From Acidimicrobiaceae bacterium (lineage in GTDB: Bacteria > Actinomycetota > Acidimicrobiia > Acidimicrobiales > RAAP-2), in the NCBI GenBank assembly GCA_025463285.1, contig JAOBWI010000057.1, positions 1 to 44,799 of the forward strand: a stretch of 44,799 nucleotides of DNA, read 5' to 3'. Below the pieces are notes generated by a model, which made no database searches, was not told where the DNA came from, and saw only the letters and a program-made list of their open reading frames with translations. The translations under genes and the position numbers were made by a program. Below are positions 25,099-34,087 of this stretch, in pieces; the first letter of the stretch is position 1; the number at the start of each line of letters is the position of its first letter.

Positions 25099-25946
25099 TG
25101 CGACTTTTCGATTTGGCGAGTGATCGCCTCGAGCGCGTTGTGCATGAGGGCGTCGCGCGAGGGGTCGTCATCTTCGTGGGGACCGCGGATCGGTGTGAGC
25201 GAGGCGTAGCCCGCGCCGAGTAGCGCGCCGTCCTCGTCGGCGTCTTCGTCGCTGACGTCGCCCAGTTCCGGTGTGGCCGCGCCGAGACGCAGGGGAAGCT
25301 CGCCCTCGTCGCTGAGTGCCTCACCGCCGGCGCGGGGTCCCGCGGCTTTGATGATGGCGGCCATGGAGATGCGACCACGCTTCACGCCTTTTAGCTCACT
25401 CATGGGAAGGTTGGGGACGTTGAGGTTTAACAGAGTGCGCGACGGAGCTTGGAAGAGTTCGTCGAGGACTTCAATGGTGACCGCGGCGGCCGTGTCGTAG
25501 TGCACGTCGTCGCCCCACTGCACCGACACGGCGAGTCCCGAGAGCCCGAGCTGCGCGCCGGTGAGGACGGCGCCTACGGTGCCGGAGTGTAGAACGCTGC
25601 GCCCCACATTGGCGCCGGCGTTAATGCCCGAGACGATGACGTCGGGCTCAAAGTCGAAACTTCCGAGCGCCCCCAAGATGGCGCAGAGGGCCGGCGGCGC
25701 TTCGATCCCGTACGTGGCAATGGACTCCGCCCCCGCGATGTGAAAGCGGCGGTACTTCACGGTGGGACGCCCGAAGACGTCGCCCACCGCCGAGGACATA
25801 CCGGAGTAGTTCTTGTTCGGCGCCACGATGAGCGCGGCGCGCTCGTCGCCTCGCGGTGTTTCTTCAATCCAACGCGCAACGCTACGCGCGAGAATGGCCA
25901 TTCCCGGTGCGAGCACGCCGTCGTCGTTGGTGAGCAGTAATTTCAT
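25095..25946 (-). CDS. surE: 5'/3'-nucleotidase SurE
   Basis: A 283-residue metal-dependent phosphatase acting on nucleoside monophosphates. The N-terminal LLTNDDG (Asp8, Asp9 metal ligands), the NYSGMSSAV loop, SGINAGANVG and HSGTVGAVLTGAQLG are the standard SurE motifs. It is slightly longer than usual (about 250), with an acidic insert near residue 230 (DVSDEDADEDG). The ATG start is clear from the motif spacing. Cytosolic. Confidence 0.93.
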   Translation of the reverse strand: MKLLLTNDDGVLAPGMAILARSVARWIEETPRGDERAALIVAPNKNYSGMSSAVGDVFGRPTVKYRRFHIAGAESIATYGIEAPPALCAILGALGSFDFEPDVIVSGINAGANVGRSVLHSGTVGAVLTGAQLGLSGLAVSVQWGDDVHYDTAAAVTIEVLDELFQAPSRTLLNLNVPNLPMSELKGVKRGRISMAAIIKAAGPRAGGEALSDEGELPLRLGAATPELGDVSDEDADEDGALLGAGYASLTPIRGPHEDDDPSRDALMHNALEAITRQIEKSH

Positions 25947-26002
25947 ACCTCGACCCTAATTGTCGTAAGTTAACCTCCAGTGAAAAGAACGAAAACCACC
26001 TA

Positions 26003-26911
26003 ATGCTGCCCACCGGTGAGCAGTTCGCCATCGCCCACGGCGACCAACGCGCAGTAGTGACCGAGGTAGGAGCGACGCTTCGCACCTACGTGAAGGGCGG
26101 CCTGAGTGTCATCGAGGGATTCGCGGGCGAAGAGGTGCCCTCGCACGCACGGGGCCAGGTGCTCTACCCCTGGCCCAACCGCATGGGTGACGGCGAGTGG
26201 TCCTTTTCGGGGCGAGTAGCTCGACCCACCATCGACGACGTGGCGCACGCCACCGCCATTCACGGACTCGTGCGCTGGCGCCCCTTTCGCGTGGAGTCGG
26301 TCAATCAGAATCGCTGTGTCCTCTCGCTCTTGTTACACCCCACCCCCGAGTATCCCTTTCTGAGTGAGATCAGCGTGGCCTATCACCTGGGGTCTCTGGG
26401 CTTGACCGTGACCACCACGGTGACGAACCGCGACGGCGTACCGATTCCCTTTGGCGTGGGTTTCCACCCGTACCTCGCCGTGACGACCCCGACGATTGAA
26501 GGATCGATGCTCGAACTTGCGGCCAAGTCCTACATCGCCGTCGATGATCGCCAGTTACCCACGGGGGAGATCCTCCCGTTGGGCGGCCATCTGATGGACT
26601 TTTCCAAGCGCAAGTCCTTGAGCGGCCACGAACTCGACGTGACCTACACCGATCTCGTGCGCGACGACGCCGGTCTGGCGGTCGCCACGCTGGAGGACGC
26701 CAACGGCGGTGAGATCGACCTGAGCGTCGATCGCAACTTTGCCTACTTTCAGGTCTACACGGGGGACGGCTTGGAAAAGGGACGTCGACGAACCTCGGTA
26801 GCCATCGAACCGATGACGTGTCCGCCTGACGCGCTTCGTAGCGGCAAGGACGTGGTGGTCTTAGAGCCGGGCCAACATTGGGCCGGATCATGGCGCCTGA
26901 GACGACGGTGA
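26003..26911 (+). CDS. Aldose 1-epimerase family protein
   Basis: A 302-residue beta-sandwich mutarotase-like protein. Expected features are PWPNRMGDGEWSFSG near residue 52, HGLVRW with the catalytic His near residue 88, GVGFHPYLAV with the second catalytic His near 153, and the C-terminal AIEPMTCPPDAL. It would interconvert anomers of a hexose or a hexose phosphate. The conserved His residues argue for an active enzyme; substrate unknown. Confidence 0.87.
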   Translation: MLPTGEQFAIAHGDQRAVVTEVGATLRTYVKGGLSVIEGFAGEEVPSHARGQVLYPWPNRMGDGEWSFSGRVARPTIDDVAHATAIHGLVRWRPFRVESVNQNRCVLSLLLHPTPEYPFLSEISVAYHLGSLGLTVTTTVTNRDGVPIPFGVGFHPYLAVTTPTIEGSMLELAAKSYIAVDDRQLPTGEILPLGGHLMDFSKRKSLSGHELDVTYTDLVRDDAGLAVATLEDANGGEIDLSVDRNFAYFQVYTGDGLEKGRRRTSVAIEPMTCPPDALRSGKDVVVLEPGQHWAGSWRLRRR

Positions 26912-26940
26912 GTTCGTCTCCGCGCCGTTCTTCTCACCGG

Positions 26941-27855
26941 TCAGATCGCGGTCGTTGACGGAGGACTGAGCCTGGCGGCCTGGCGCGCCGCCGGCACGGC
27001 CAGGCGCATGAGGGTACTCACCAGCCGGGTGCCCGGGCGAATCACCAGTCGATCGTAGAGGCGAGAGGTGCGTACCCCGAGAAGATCGGCCGCCCACGGT
27101 GGCAGGAGCGACCACGAACTTCTGACCAAGAGTCGGTGAACGAAGCGCTGCGTCCGTCGAGCGACAACGCGATGCGCCACGAAGTCGCGAGCCTCCTCGC
27201 CATCGAGACTCAGCCGAAGCTCGGGGCGAAAACTCACCAGCGCGGCGGTGAGTTCGGCCAGGTTGTGAGGCGGGTCGAGGACTCCCAGGTCGTGGGCCAG
27301 GGGAACCATCTCCTCGACGTAACGATCGGCCTGGTCGTCACTGAGTCGCACGGCACCGAAGCGTCGGTGGGCGACCAGGAACATGTAGATCTCCGCGCAG
27401 TGCACCCACAAGAGGAGATGGGGATCGTTCGCGTCGTAGGGCTGGCCGTCGTCGGCCACGCCGTGCACGAAGTGATGAACACCGAGTACGCGGTCGATGG
27501 CTTCGTGCGCTGAGGCCTTCGATCCGTACGTGGTGGCGCCGATAAAGTTGGCCGTCTGCAGGAGGCGACCGAGGGGATCGTCTTGATAGCGAGAGTGTTG
27601 CGCCACGCCGGCCATGGCGTGGGGGTGGAGCATCTGAAAAAACAGAGAACCGAGACCACCGACCAGCATCGAGGGTAAGTCACCGTGCACGACGCGCGCC
27701 ACGCCGTACACGTCGCTGTACGCCTCGCGCGGATCGTTGCAGCGCGGGGGCGGCGTGGTGTTGAGTCCCGCGGCGGCGCGGATACGTGCGTTGGCCCGTC
27801 CTCGCAGGTGCGCCAAGTATTGGTGACAGCGCGTCAAGACCGAAGGCTCTTTCAC
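26941..27855 (-). CDS. MpaB-like oxygenase (DUF2236)
   Basis: A 304-residue protein of the DUF2236 family, related to latex-clearing protein Lcp and fungal MpaB. It begins at GTG. The HGDLPSMLVGGLGSLFFQMLHPHAMAGVAQHS region supplies the His residues thought to bind the b-type heme, and HHFVHGVADDGQPYDANDP is a second conserved section. Family members are suspected of oxidative cleavage of isoprenoids or lipids; this one's substrate is unknown. It diverges from clpS. Confidence 0.82.
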   Translation of the reverse strand: MKEPSVLTRCHQYLAHLRGRANARIRAAAGLNTTPPPRCNDPREAYSDVYGVARVVHGDLPSMLVGGLGSLFFQMLHPHAMAGVAQHSRYQDDPLGRLLQTANFIGATTYGSKASAHEAIDRVLGVHHFVHGVADDGQPYDANDPHLLLWVHCAEIYMFLVAHRRFGAVRLSDDQADRYVEEMVPLAHDLGVLDPPHNLAELTAALVSFRPELRLSLDGEEARDFVAHRVVARRTQRFVHRLLVRSSWSLLPPWAADLLGVRTSRLYDRLVIRPGTRLVSTLMRLAVPAARQAARLSPPSTTAI

Positions 27856-27915
27856 TCGGTTGAACCTTAGATCGCTCCGCTTTCAATTCAATCGGTCGTC
27901 TGCGACACTGGAGAG

Positions 27916-28221
27916 ATGTCGCGTGCCCCTCTGCTTCGCCTCTCGTCGACGGAGAGCGACGTCGAGAGCGAAGTGGCGGTCATTACCGAGCGACCGTGGA
28001 ACGTCATAGTGTGGAACGACCCGGTGACCCCGATGACCGTGGTGGTCGTCGTCTTTCGTCGGATCTTTGGCTACTCCAACAACAAGTGCACGCACCTGAT
28101 GTTGACGGTGCACCACGAAGGCCGCGCCGTCGTGTGGTCCGGCAAGCGTGAGCGGGCCGAGTCGTACTGCGTGAAACTCCAGGTCGCCGGGCTGCACTCC
28201 TCGGTTGAGCAGGACGCCTAA
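27916..28221 (+). CDS. clpS: Clp protease adaptor ClpS
   Basis: A 101-residue adaptor that delivers N-end-rule substrates to ClpAP/ClpCP. The core motif WNVIVWNDPVTPMTVVVVVF and the C-terminal GRAVVWSGKRERAESYC are typical; the Asn and Asp residues form the N-degron pocket. ATG start. The next gene starts at the first base after this stop, so the two are translated together. Actinobacterial ClpS is commonly followed by a DUF2017 protein, as here. Confidence 0.94.
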   Translation: MSRAPLLRLSSTESDVESEVAVITERPWNVIVWNDPVTPMTVVVVVFRRIFGYSNNKCTHLMLTVHHEGRAVVWSGKRERAESYCVKLQVAGLHSSVEQDA

Positions 28222-28653
28222 GTGTCGGCCAAACTCTTCGTGCGACGACGAGACGGACGCATCGAAGTTCGACTCAACGACGCCGGACGGGAGGTTCTTC
28301 ACGATACCTTTGGGCGCGTCGTGGCGGCCGAACGTGATCTCGAGCACGAGTGGCACCTGTCCCTCAACTCGCCGATTAATCCCAGCAACGACGACGACGA
28401 TCCGCTCTCCACTCTGGCCCGTCAAAACGAGATCGCCACCAACGCGGAACTGGCCGTCATGACGCTCAACGAACAGTTCCTCAACGACGCCGAAGCGTGG
28501 GCCTGGCTCAGTACTCTCCAGATTGCGTTGCGCTCCACGGCGGTGGCGAACGGCATTCTCAGTGACGAGAAACTCGAATCGGCGCCGCCAGAACTATTGG
28601 AGGAGATCCGGACCATTCAGCAGTTCCTCTTCGACCTCGCGGCCTGCTTCTAG
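28222..28653 (+). CDS. DUF2017-family protein linked to ClpS
   Basis: A 143-residue helical, acidic protein; start GTG directly after the clpS stop. It matches the DUF2017 family by its place after clpS and by its pattern (RRRDGRIEVRLNDAGREVL at the start, LNDAEAWAWLSTLQIALR in the middle). No known activity; the constant pairing with ClpS suggests a part in regulated proteolysis. No signal peptide or membrane segment. Confidence 0.87.
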   Translation: MSAKLFVRRRDGRIEVRLNDAGREVLHDTFGRVVAAERDLEHEWHLSLNSPINPSNDDDDPLSTLARQNEIATNAELAVMTLNEQFLNDAEAWAWLSTLQIALRSTAVANGILSDEKLESAPPELLEEIRTIQQFLFDLAACF

Positions 28654-28716
28654 CTGCCTCGATCCACCGTCGTTGCTGAGGGTAGGGGAGGGTTGATCTC
28701 CCCTAGGCTGAAGGTC

Positions 28717-29442
28717 ATGCCCTCGCTGCAACGCACCTCTTTCTATCTGTCCGCCCTCGTGTTGACGGGCGCTTCTGTCATCGCTCTCTCGTCGCTCGCG
28801 GCGAGCGCTACGACGAAGGCCACCGCGAAAACCGTCCTGAAGGCCACGTCGACGGAACTCGCCAAACAGACCAGTGTGCACATCAAGGTGCGCGCGGTCG
28901 CGGCCTCAACGGCCAGCTCCGTCGTGGCGGACATCGGAGAAAAGGCCGGAACCGAAACCTTCACCAAAGGCGCCGAATCCTTCTCCATTACGGTGACGCC
29001 GACTTTCGCCTACTTAAGCGGCAGCGCCACGGGGCTCACCACGATCATGGGACTCACCTCGGCTGAGCAGAAAAAGGTGGGCAAGTCGGCCATCTCGATG
29101 AGGAAAGGCTCCGCGCCGTACAACACCTTCAAAACGAATCTCACGGTCGGTGCGCTCGTAAATCTGTTGCCGGTCGCTAAGGGAACTACTCTTCTCGCCA
29201 AAAGGGACAAGGTCACTAATGGCTATGTCCTCAAGTGGGTGACGGCCGCGTCAGGTCAAGCGCCGAAGTCCACGACGGTGCTGACCATCTCGTCGGGCAG
29301 AAAGTCCCTGCCCACGAAGGAGTTGGTGACGACGTCGGCGGGCACCACTGAGACGACCTTCTCCAAGTGGGGCCACGGCGTGCGAGTCGTCGTCCCCTCG
29401 TCAACGATTCCCTACAGCACGATCTTCCCCGCCAAGTCCTAG
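28717..29442 (+). CDS. Secreted protein of unknown function
   Basis: About 241 residues with an N-terminal signal peptide (SFYLSALVLTGASVIALSSL, then AASA) and no lipobox cysteine, so probably released or wall-associated. The rest is Ser/Thr/Lys-rich and looks beta-sheet rich, with a loose resemblance to actinobacterial LppX/LprG-type lipid-binding folds (TAKTVLKATSTELAKQTS... VHIKVRA); that likeness is weak. ATG 28717 (after GAAGG) is preferred over TTG 28693. Confidence 0.7.
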   Translation: MPSLQRTSFYLSALVLTGASVIALSSLAASATTKATAKTVLKATSTELAKQTSVHIKVRAVAASTASSVVADIGEKAGTETFTKGAESFSITVTPTFAYLSGSATGLTTIMGLTSAEQKKVGKSAISMRKGSAPYNTFKTNLTVGALVNLLPVAKGTTLLAKRDKVTNGYVLKWVTAASGQAPKSTTVLTISSGRKSLPTKELVTTSAGTTETTFSKWGHGVRVVVPSSTIPYSTIFPAKS

Positions 29443-29482
29443 AGAGTTCCTCTAAAACACCTAGTCAACCGCTGGGCTACTA

Positions 29483-29500
29483 CGGAACGGTTACGTTCCG
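29483..29500. promoter_or_regulatory. TetR-type operator
   Basis: A perfect inverted repeat: seven-base arms CGGAACG and CGTTCCG with a four-base centre (GTTA). It covers the expected -35 position of the following TetR gene, whose -10-like element TATCGT is at 29512-29517. Autorepression is the likely role. Confidence 0.7.
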
Positions 29501-29524
29501 AAACGGTCAAGTATCGTTTACTTC

Positions 29525-30166
29525 GTGACCATCGACAACGTTCGCGCCGGTTCCGAAACCTCACCTCCGCACTCGGCCCCCGGGCGACCTCTCGACAGCA
29601 CTCGAGACGACGTGTTGTGTGCGGCGGCACTCAAACTTCTTGGTGAGATTGGCTACGACCGGCTGACCGTCGACAAAATAGCCGCGAGTGCGGGTGCGGG
29701 TAAGGCCACCATCTATCGTCGATGGAGCGGGAAGGCAGAGCTCGTGGTCGACGCGCTCTCCCGGAAAAAGGCCGTGGAGAGCGCAGCGAATACGGGCAGC
29801 TTGCGCGGCGACCTGCACGCCCTCGCGTGTCGGGCCGATGCGGCCGACCGGCAACTCGATACCCCCGTCATGATCGGGCTCGTGAGCGCCTTGCCGCACG
29901 ACAAGGAGTTGCGCGACGCCTTTCGAGAGCGACTCATCGAGCCGCACGTGGCGACGCTGCTCGACGTCTTTCAACGCGCACAGATCCGTGGCGAGATCGC
30001 TCCCGGGGGCGATCTCCACCTGGTGATCTCACTTCTTCCCGCGCTGGTCCTGCACCGGTTGCTGATTGAGGGCACTGCGCCCGATCAGGCGTTCATCGAG
30101 CAGATCATTGACGATGTGATCCTGCCGTTGGTCTACGCGAACTCCTCCGCTTCGCGGTCGTCGTAA
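29525..30166 (+). CDS. TetR/AcrR-family repressor
   Basis: A 213-residue regulator. The helix-turn-helix is clear at about residues 43-65 (YDRLTVDKIAASAGAGKATIYRRW). The GTG start lies 7 bases after the TATCGT -10, so the transcript is probably leaderless. It is separated from the efflux pump gene by 27 bases and almost certainly controls it along with itself through the palindrome at 29483-29500. The C-terminal domain should bind the pump's substrate, which is unknown. Confidence 0.9.
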   Translation: MTIDNVRAGSETSPPHSAPGRPLDSTRDDVLCAAALKLLGEIGYDRLTVDKIAASAGAGKATIYRRWSGKAELVVDALSRKKAVESAANTGSLRGDLHALACRADAADRQLDTPVMIGLVSALPHDKELRDAFRERLIEPHVATLLDVFQRAQIRGEIAPGGDLHLVISLLPALVLHRLLIEGTAPDQAFIEQIIDDVILPLVYANSSASRSS

Positions 30167-30193
30167 CCTCCTCCAAGAGAAAGAGTCAGCATC

Positions 30194-31669
30194 ATGTCCT
30201 CCACTGAACTCCACGACAGCAACACCGAGGGCAAGCATCTCGGCCTGGCGCTCACCGTCATCTGCTGCGCGCAGCTAATGATCGTGCTCGACGCCACCGT
30301 CGTGAACGTGGCGATTCCCACGATTCATCACGCCCTGCACTTTTCGAGGGCCAATCTGGAGTGGCTCATCACGGCGTATGCGTTGACCTTTGGGGGGCTG
30401 CTCCTCTTCGGGGGACGTACCGGCGATCTCTACGGCAAACGACGGATGTTCATGATCGGCATTGCGGTCTTCGCCCTCTCCTCGCTACTGGGCGGCTTGG
30501 CCCAGAGCGACGTCTGGCTCATCATTACTCGCGGCATGCAGGGTGTCGGCGGGGCCATCGCCGCACCGACCGCCCTGTCCCTCATCGCTACCAACTTTCC
30601 CGAGGGGCGGGCGCGAAACCGCGCCATGGGCGTCTACGCCGCAATGTCCGGCGGCGGCGGCGCGCTGGGCCTTTTGCTCGGGGGTATCTTGACCAGTTAC
30701 GTGTCCTGGCGCTGGATCTTCTTCATCAACGTTCCCATCGCCGCGATCGTGCTGTTCCTCACGCCGCGCGCCCTCCACGAATCTCAGACCACGTCCGGCC
30801 ATCTCGATGTGCCGGGGGCTCTGACGGTCACCGGCGGCATGCTCTCGCTGGTCTACGGACTGTCGAACGCGTCGAGTCACGGCTGGACCAGTGCGTCGAC
30901 GCTCTTCTTCCTCGGTGCGTCGGTGGTGTTACTGGCGGCCTTCGGGTTGATCGAGACGAAGAGCCAAGCGCCTCTCATGCCCTTGGATATTTTCAAGAAC
31001 CGAAACCGCTCCGGGTCCTACGCCATGATGCTCTGCATCGGTATCGCTCTCTTCTCGATGTTCTACTTCTTGACGCAGTTCCTTCAGAACGTCCAGGGCT
31101 GGAGCGCGGTGAAGACCGGTGTGGGTTTCTTGCCCATGACCGTGGGCATTATCGTCGCGGCCGGACTGTCGTCGCGCTACGTGGGCAGGGTCGGCGTGCG
31201 CATCCCACTCCTCGTGGGACCGGCCATGGCCGTGGTCGGGATTCTGTGGATCTCTCGGATCTCACCCACCAGTCCTTACCTGACGGTGCTTGGACCCCTC
31301 GTGGTCATCGCCCTCGGTATGGGTTTTACCTTTGTGCCCATCACGCTGGTCGCGGTGTCCGGGGTGCAAGCCAATGAAGCGGGACTGGCTTCCGCGTTGT
31401 TGAACACCATGCAGCAAGTCGGGGGAGCTCTGGGACTCGCCATCTTGGCGACGGTGGCGATCGACGCCACCAACTCCACCCTGTCCTCGCTCGGTACTCA
31501 CACCCGTCACGCGGTGAATATCGCCACGACCCACGGCTACACCACGGCGTTCACGGTATCGGCGGGCATTGCCTTTTTGGGTCTGCTTGTTTCCATCGTG
31601 GCCATCCGCGTGCCCCGCCAAACGGAGGAGCCGACGACGGCCCTCTCGAGCGTGGCGATTAGCCAGTAG
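30194..31669 (+). CDS. DHA2-type MFS efflux pump
   Basis: A 491-residue major-facilitator transporter with 14 predicted helices, the EmrB/QacA/LfrA class of proton-driven drug exporters. Motif A is visible as GGRTGDLYGKRRMF, and the QLMIVLDATVVNVAIPTI opening is typical of DHA2. An AGAGAAAGAG purine run precedes the ATG. Downstream of the TetR gene in one operon, it probably expels a hydrophobic or cationic compound. Confidence 0.92.
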   Translation: MSSTELHDSNTEGKHLGLALTVICCAQLMIVLDATVVNVAIPTIHHALHFSRANLEWLITAYALTFGGLLLFGGRTGDLYGKRRMFMIGIAVFALSSLLGGLAQSDVWLIITRGMQGVGGAIAAPTALSLIATNFPEGRARNRAMGVYAAMSGGGGALGLLLGGILTSYVSWRWIFFINVPIAAIVLFLTPRALHESQTTSGHLDVPGALTVTGGMLSLVYGLSNASSHGWTSASTLFFLGASVVLLAAFGLIETKSQAPLMPLDIFKNRNRSGSYAMMLCIGIALFSMFYFLTQFLQNVQGWSAVKTGVGFLPMTVGIIVAAGLSSRYVGRVGVRIPLLVGPAMAVVGILWISRISPTSPYLTVLGPLVVIALGMGFTFVPITLVAVSGVQANEAGLASALLNTMQQVGGALGLAILATVAIDATNSTLSSLGTHTRHAVNIATTHGYTTAFTVSAGIAFLGLLVSIVAIRVPRQTEEPTTALSSVAISQ

Positions 31670-31712
31670 AAACACGACAAACGGCCCCGCAGCGAGTTGC
31701 CGTCCGTGTTTC
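31669..31712 (+). terminator. Hairpin after the efflux pump gene
   Basis: GAAACACG (31669-31676) pairs with CGTGTTTC (31705-31712), with ACGG/CCGT pairing further in. There is no T run after it, so it may be a weak or factor-assisted terminator. It overlaps the stop codon. Confidence 0.45.
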
Positions 31713-31782
31713 CCCTACCGGTCGAAACGGGCTGTCGTTCAGAGCGCCGGACGAAGTCGACCCCGAGGACGCTACGCGTGGT

Positions 31783-32205
31783 TTACGCGCAGGCCGCGAT
31801 GTCTTTCGCGAGAGCCTTAGTGCCCGATTCGAACTTGGCGTGGTTCTTCGCGATATACGTCTCGATCCCCGAGATGCTCGAAGCGTGCGTGTAGTACTTG
31901 AAGATCGTCACGAGTTCGTTGAGAACCACCTTGCCATTATTGGGGGCTTCCGACGCCAACTTCTCGTAAAAGGGGAGCAGTACCTTCGCCCACGCCTGGT
32001 AGCCCTTGGCCGTACTCGCCTTGGGAGCGTCATTCTTTTGGGCGATGCCTTCGAAGCTAAACAGCGTCTTGCAGAACGCACTCGTACCAAGCGCCGAGCT
32101 GGTCGGAACGTCCGAACCGAGTGACAGAGCCAACGTCGTGAACATGATGGCTCCCGCGAGCCCCATCTTGGAAGCTAAGACCAGTCGCCTGGATCGATTG
32201 AGCAC
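31783..32205 (-). CDS. Small secreted protein of unknown function
   Basis: About 140 residues. GTG 32205 is preceded by GGGGAG; earlier in-frame codons have no support. A signal peptide (RRLVLASKMGLAGAIMFTTL, then SLGSDVPTSSALG) is followed by a helical domain containing FCKTLFSFEGI and a C-terminal KDIAACA, so one disulfide is possible between its two cysteines. No lipobox. I do not recognise the family; all-helical exported proteins of this size in Actinobacteria are often uncharacterised. Confidence 0.7.
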   Translation of the reverse strand: MLNRSRRLVLASKMGLAGAIMFTTLALSLGSDVPTSSALGTSAFCKTLFSFEGIAQKNDAPKASTAKGYQAWAKVLLPFYEKLASEAPNNGKVVLNELVTIFKYYTHASSISGIETYIAKNHAKFESGTKALAKDIAACA

Positions 32206-32465
32206 AACGTCTCCCCTCAGGGAGGCGGCAACGTTTCGCGCCACTCCCTGTCGCCTGAGATCACGTGTTGACCTCAACCACGACTGTCTACCAGGTTTTA
32301 TTAGGACATTCCAGTGACGTAAAGAGAAGTGAGCCCCTTATTGAACGTGGACGTGGGACCGAGGAGGCCACGGCTTCGTGCGGGGCGCCCCACGACGCCG
32401 TCGTGGCGAACGGGTGCGTCCTGGTCTCGGCGCGACGTCAGTGGCGCCATCCCACATTTGTTACC

Positions 32466-33227
32466 TCAGACAATACCGGAGGCCACCGTCGGGCTGGTGG
32501 GCGTGGACGTCCCGCCCGACGGCTCAACCGTCACCGCTAGTTCGCTGGGGTTCGGGGGTCCCGCAATGGTGAAGGTGACGCGATGAGGGATGCGGCCCAT
32601 GAGCCCGATGGAGATCGGCTTGCCTTGAATGACGACCCAGAGTTGGTAGGTCTCGGTGGGACCCAGTTTTGGCATGTGGGCGTCGACGAGATAGCCCCGA
32701 CCGTCAGGGAGCAACACAAATTTGGCCAGGTCGCGCCGTGATGAGCCGTCGAGGGTGATGAGTCGGTGGCCCGGAGTCTTCAATGCCGCGGCGACCTGAC
32801 CGGAATTGCTCGCCTCGAGCGCGCTTTGCAGGTGCGAGTCACGCGTGTCGGCGTTGACTAGTTGAAAGGCCAGAACCCCGACGACCACCGCGGCGACGGC
32901 GAGAGGCAAGAGCAAGGACCGTCTGACCTGTGACGAACGACGACGACTTGACGTCGACGCTAACGCTTCGCCGTCCGTCACGATGGCCAAGCCGGGAACG
33001 CGGTCGGGGTGGTCGTCGTAGATCCGGCGCGAGATGCCCGACCACAGATACTCGGGCAACGGTTCCACGGTGTTCCCGAGGGCGCCTGCGACTTCGCGCA
33101 TCGCGTCAAGGTCGCTTTGACATCGGGGGCACGTCGCCACGTGCTCTTCAATCGCTTGACGTTCGGCCTCGTCCACCGCGTCGAGGGCCAAGGCAGCCAA
33201 GAGGTCGTTCGCTTCGGCGTGGTTCAT
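32466..33227 (-). CDS. rskA: Anti-sigma factor (RskA family)
   Basis: A 253-residue membrane anti-sigma factor. The N-terminal zinc-finger domain carries His29, Cys33 and Cys36 in HVATCPRC, with His3 as a possible fourth ligand. One transmembrane helix (about 103-125, SLLLPLAVAAVVVGVLAFQL) separates it from an external RskA domain ending with a Thr/Ser-rich tail. It should hold the neighbouring sigma factor until a signal releases it, probably by regulated proteolysis as in RskA. The four-base overlap with the sigma gene supports this pair. Confidence 0.92.
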   Translation of the reverse strand: MNHAEANDLLAALALDAVDEAERQAIEEHVATCPRCQSDLDAMREVAGALGNTVEPLPEYLWSGISRRIYDDHPDRVPGLAIVTDGEALASTSSRRRSSQVRRSLLLPLAVAAVVVGVLAFQLVNADTRDSHLQSALEASNSGQVAAALKTPGHRLITLDGSSRRDLAKFVLLPDGRGYLVDAHMPKLGPTETYQLWVVIQGKPISIGLMGRIPHRVTFTIAGPPNPSELAVTVEPSGGTSTPTSPTVASGIV

Positions 33228-33802
33228 GACCCCTCCACTTCTGTTACGCCGGATTCCAAGAGAACTCGCCGCATGCGCCGCATGCCATTTCTTATTCTGC
33301 TCTTGACGGTTCCCTCTGGTTGATTGAGGATCTCGGCCACCTGCACGTAGGTACGACCTTCGAAGTAGGCGAGCTCAATGGCGCGACGTTCATCGTCCGG
33401 CAAGGTGGCCAGAGCTTCGCTGACGTGGTGCGCGAGCGTCAGATCCCACGCTTCGTTTTGCATGTCGTAATCGCCGCGAGCAGTTTTCATGGCGTCACTT
33501 GACTCGCGCGCTCGTCGAGAGTTCTGGGAACGAATGACGTCCACCGCGCGGGCGTGCGACTGCGCCAGGAGATACGAACGGAGAGATCCCCTGGACGGGT
33601 CAAATCGATCGGGGGCGTTCCAGAGTCGAAGAAACACTTCTTGGGTCACGTCTTCGGCCTCGGCCCCGTCATCGAGGACTCGACGGGCCAGTCCGTAGAC
33701 GGCGCCCCCGTGTCGTCGATAGACCTCGGCGAGGGCGACTTCGCTGTAGCGACCGATTGAGGTGACGAGCTGCGCGTCGCTCGCCTCATTGAAGTCAGTC
33801 AT
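33224..33802 (-). CDS. sigK: ECF sigma factor, SigK-type
   Basis: A 192-residue ECF sigma factor. Region 2 is clear (DVTQEVFLRLWNAPDRF, then LLAQSHARAVDVIR), and region 4 ends with the helix-turn-helix PEGTVKSRIRNGMRRMR. It directs RNA polymerase to a small regulon. The partner RskA-type anti-sigma gene overlaps it by four bases. A CCGAATA -10-like element 8 bases before the ATG, with ACATCC 16 bases upstream, predicts a leaderless autoregulated transcript. Confidence 0.92.
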   Translation of the reverse strand: MTDFNEASDAQLVTSIGRYSEVALAEVYRRHGGAVYGLARRVLDDGAEAEDVTQEVFLRLWNAPDRFDPSRGSLRSYLLAQSHARAVDVIRSQNSRRARESSDAMKTARGDYDMQNEAWDLTLAHHVSEALATLPDDERRAIELAYFEGRTYVQVAEILNQPEGTVKSRIRNGMRRMRRVLLESGVTEVEGS

Positions 33803-33810
33803 ACCCGTCC

Positions 33811-33839
33811 TATTCGGAGCCGAGGCACTGGTCGGATGT
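33811..33839 (-). promoter_or_regulatory. SigK-type promoter of the sigK-rskA operon
   Basis: On the minus strand ACATCC (33834-33839), a 16-base spacer and CCGAATA (33811-33817), ending 8 bases before the sigK ATG. From memory the mycobacterial SigK consensus is CCATCC-N16/17-CCGAATA; agreement is close, so the sigma factor probably controls its own operon. Confidence 0.75.
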
Positions 33840-33927
33840 CTCCTGCGCGAACTTTAGGACCGACGAAGCCTTGGGATGGGCCGGGGCGAGGCGAGCAACT
33901 CGATAAAAAAGTTTCACGCACTATTCG

Positions 33928-33955
33928 ACATCCGAGCCACCTCGAGCTCCGAATA
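33928..33955 (+). promoter_or_regulatory. SigK-type promoter facing the DUF4331 operon
   Basis: On the plus strand ACATCC (33928-33933), a 15-base spacer and CCGAATA (33949-33955). The flanking bases (CTCGRGCTCCGAATAG.ACG) are almost the same as in the sigK promoter on the opposite strand, far beyond chance for this length. Transcription would start near 33962, about 125 bases before the first gene. Confidence 0.72.
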
Positions 33956-34015
33956 GCACGTGAACTCACCGAAAGTTCTTCGAACGACAAGGCACAGGGT
34001 CGTTTGAGCTTCAAA

Positions 34016-34030
34016 GCACCGCGGCGGTGC
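34016..34030 (+). promoter_or_regulatory. GC-rich hairpin in the DUF4331-operon leader
   Basis: GCACCG and CGGTGC form a perfect 6-base stem with a 3-base loop inside the predicted 5' leader, about 60 bases before the ATG at 34088. It might protect the mRNA or affect translation; there is no T run for termination. Confidence 0.4.
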
Positions 34031-34087
34031 GGGAGAACCACATCTGCGCCGAGGACACCTGAGAGTCAGGAAAGAGAAGGGGATCGC

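Noticed and set aside
30361..31377. 338-residue second frame within the efflux pump gene
   Set aside because: Same-strand shadow with no membrane helices; the DHA2 frame is complete.
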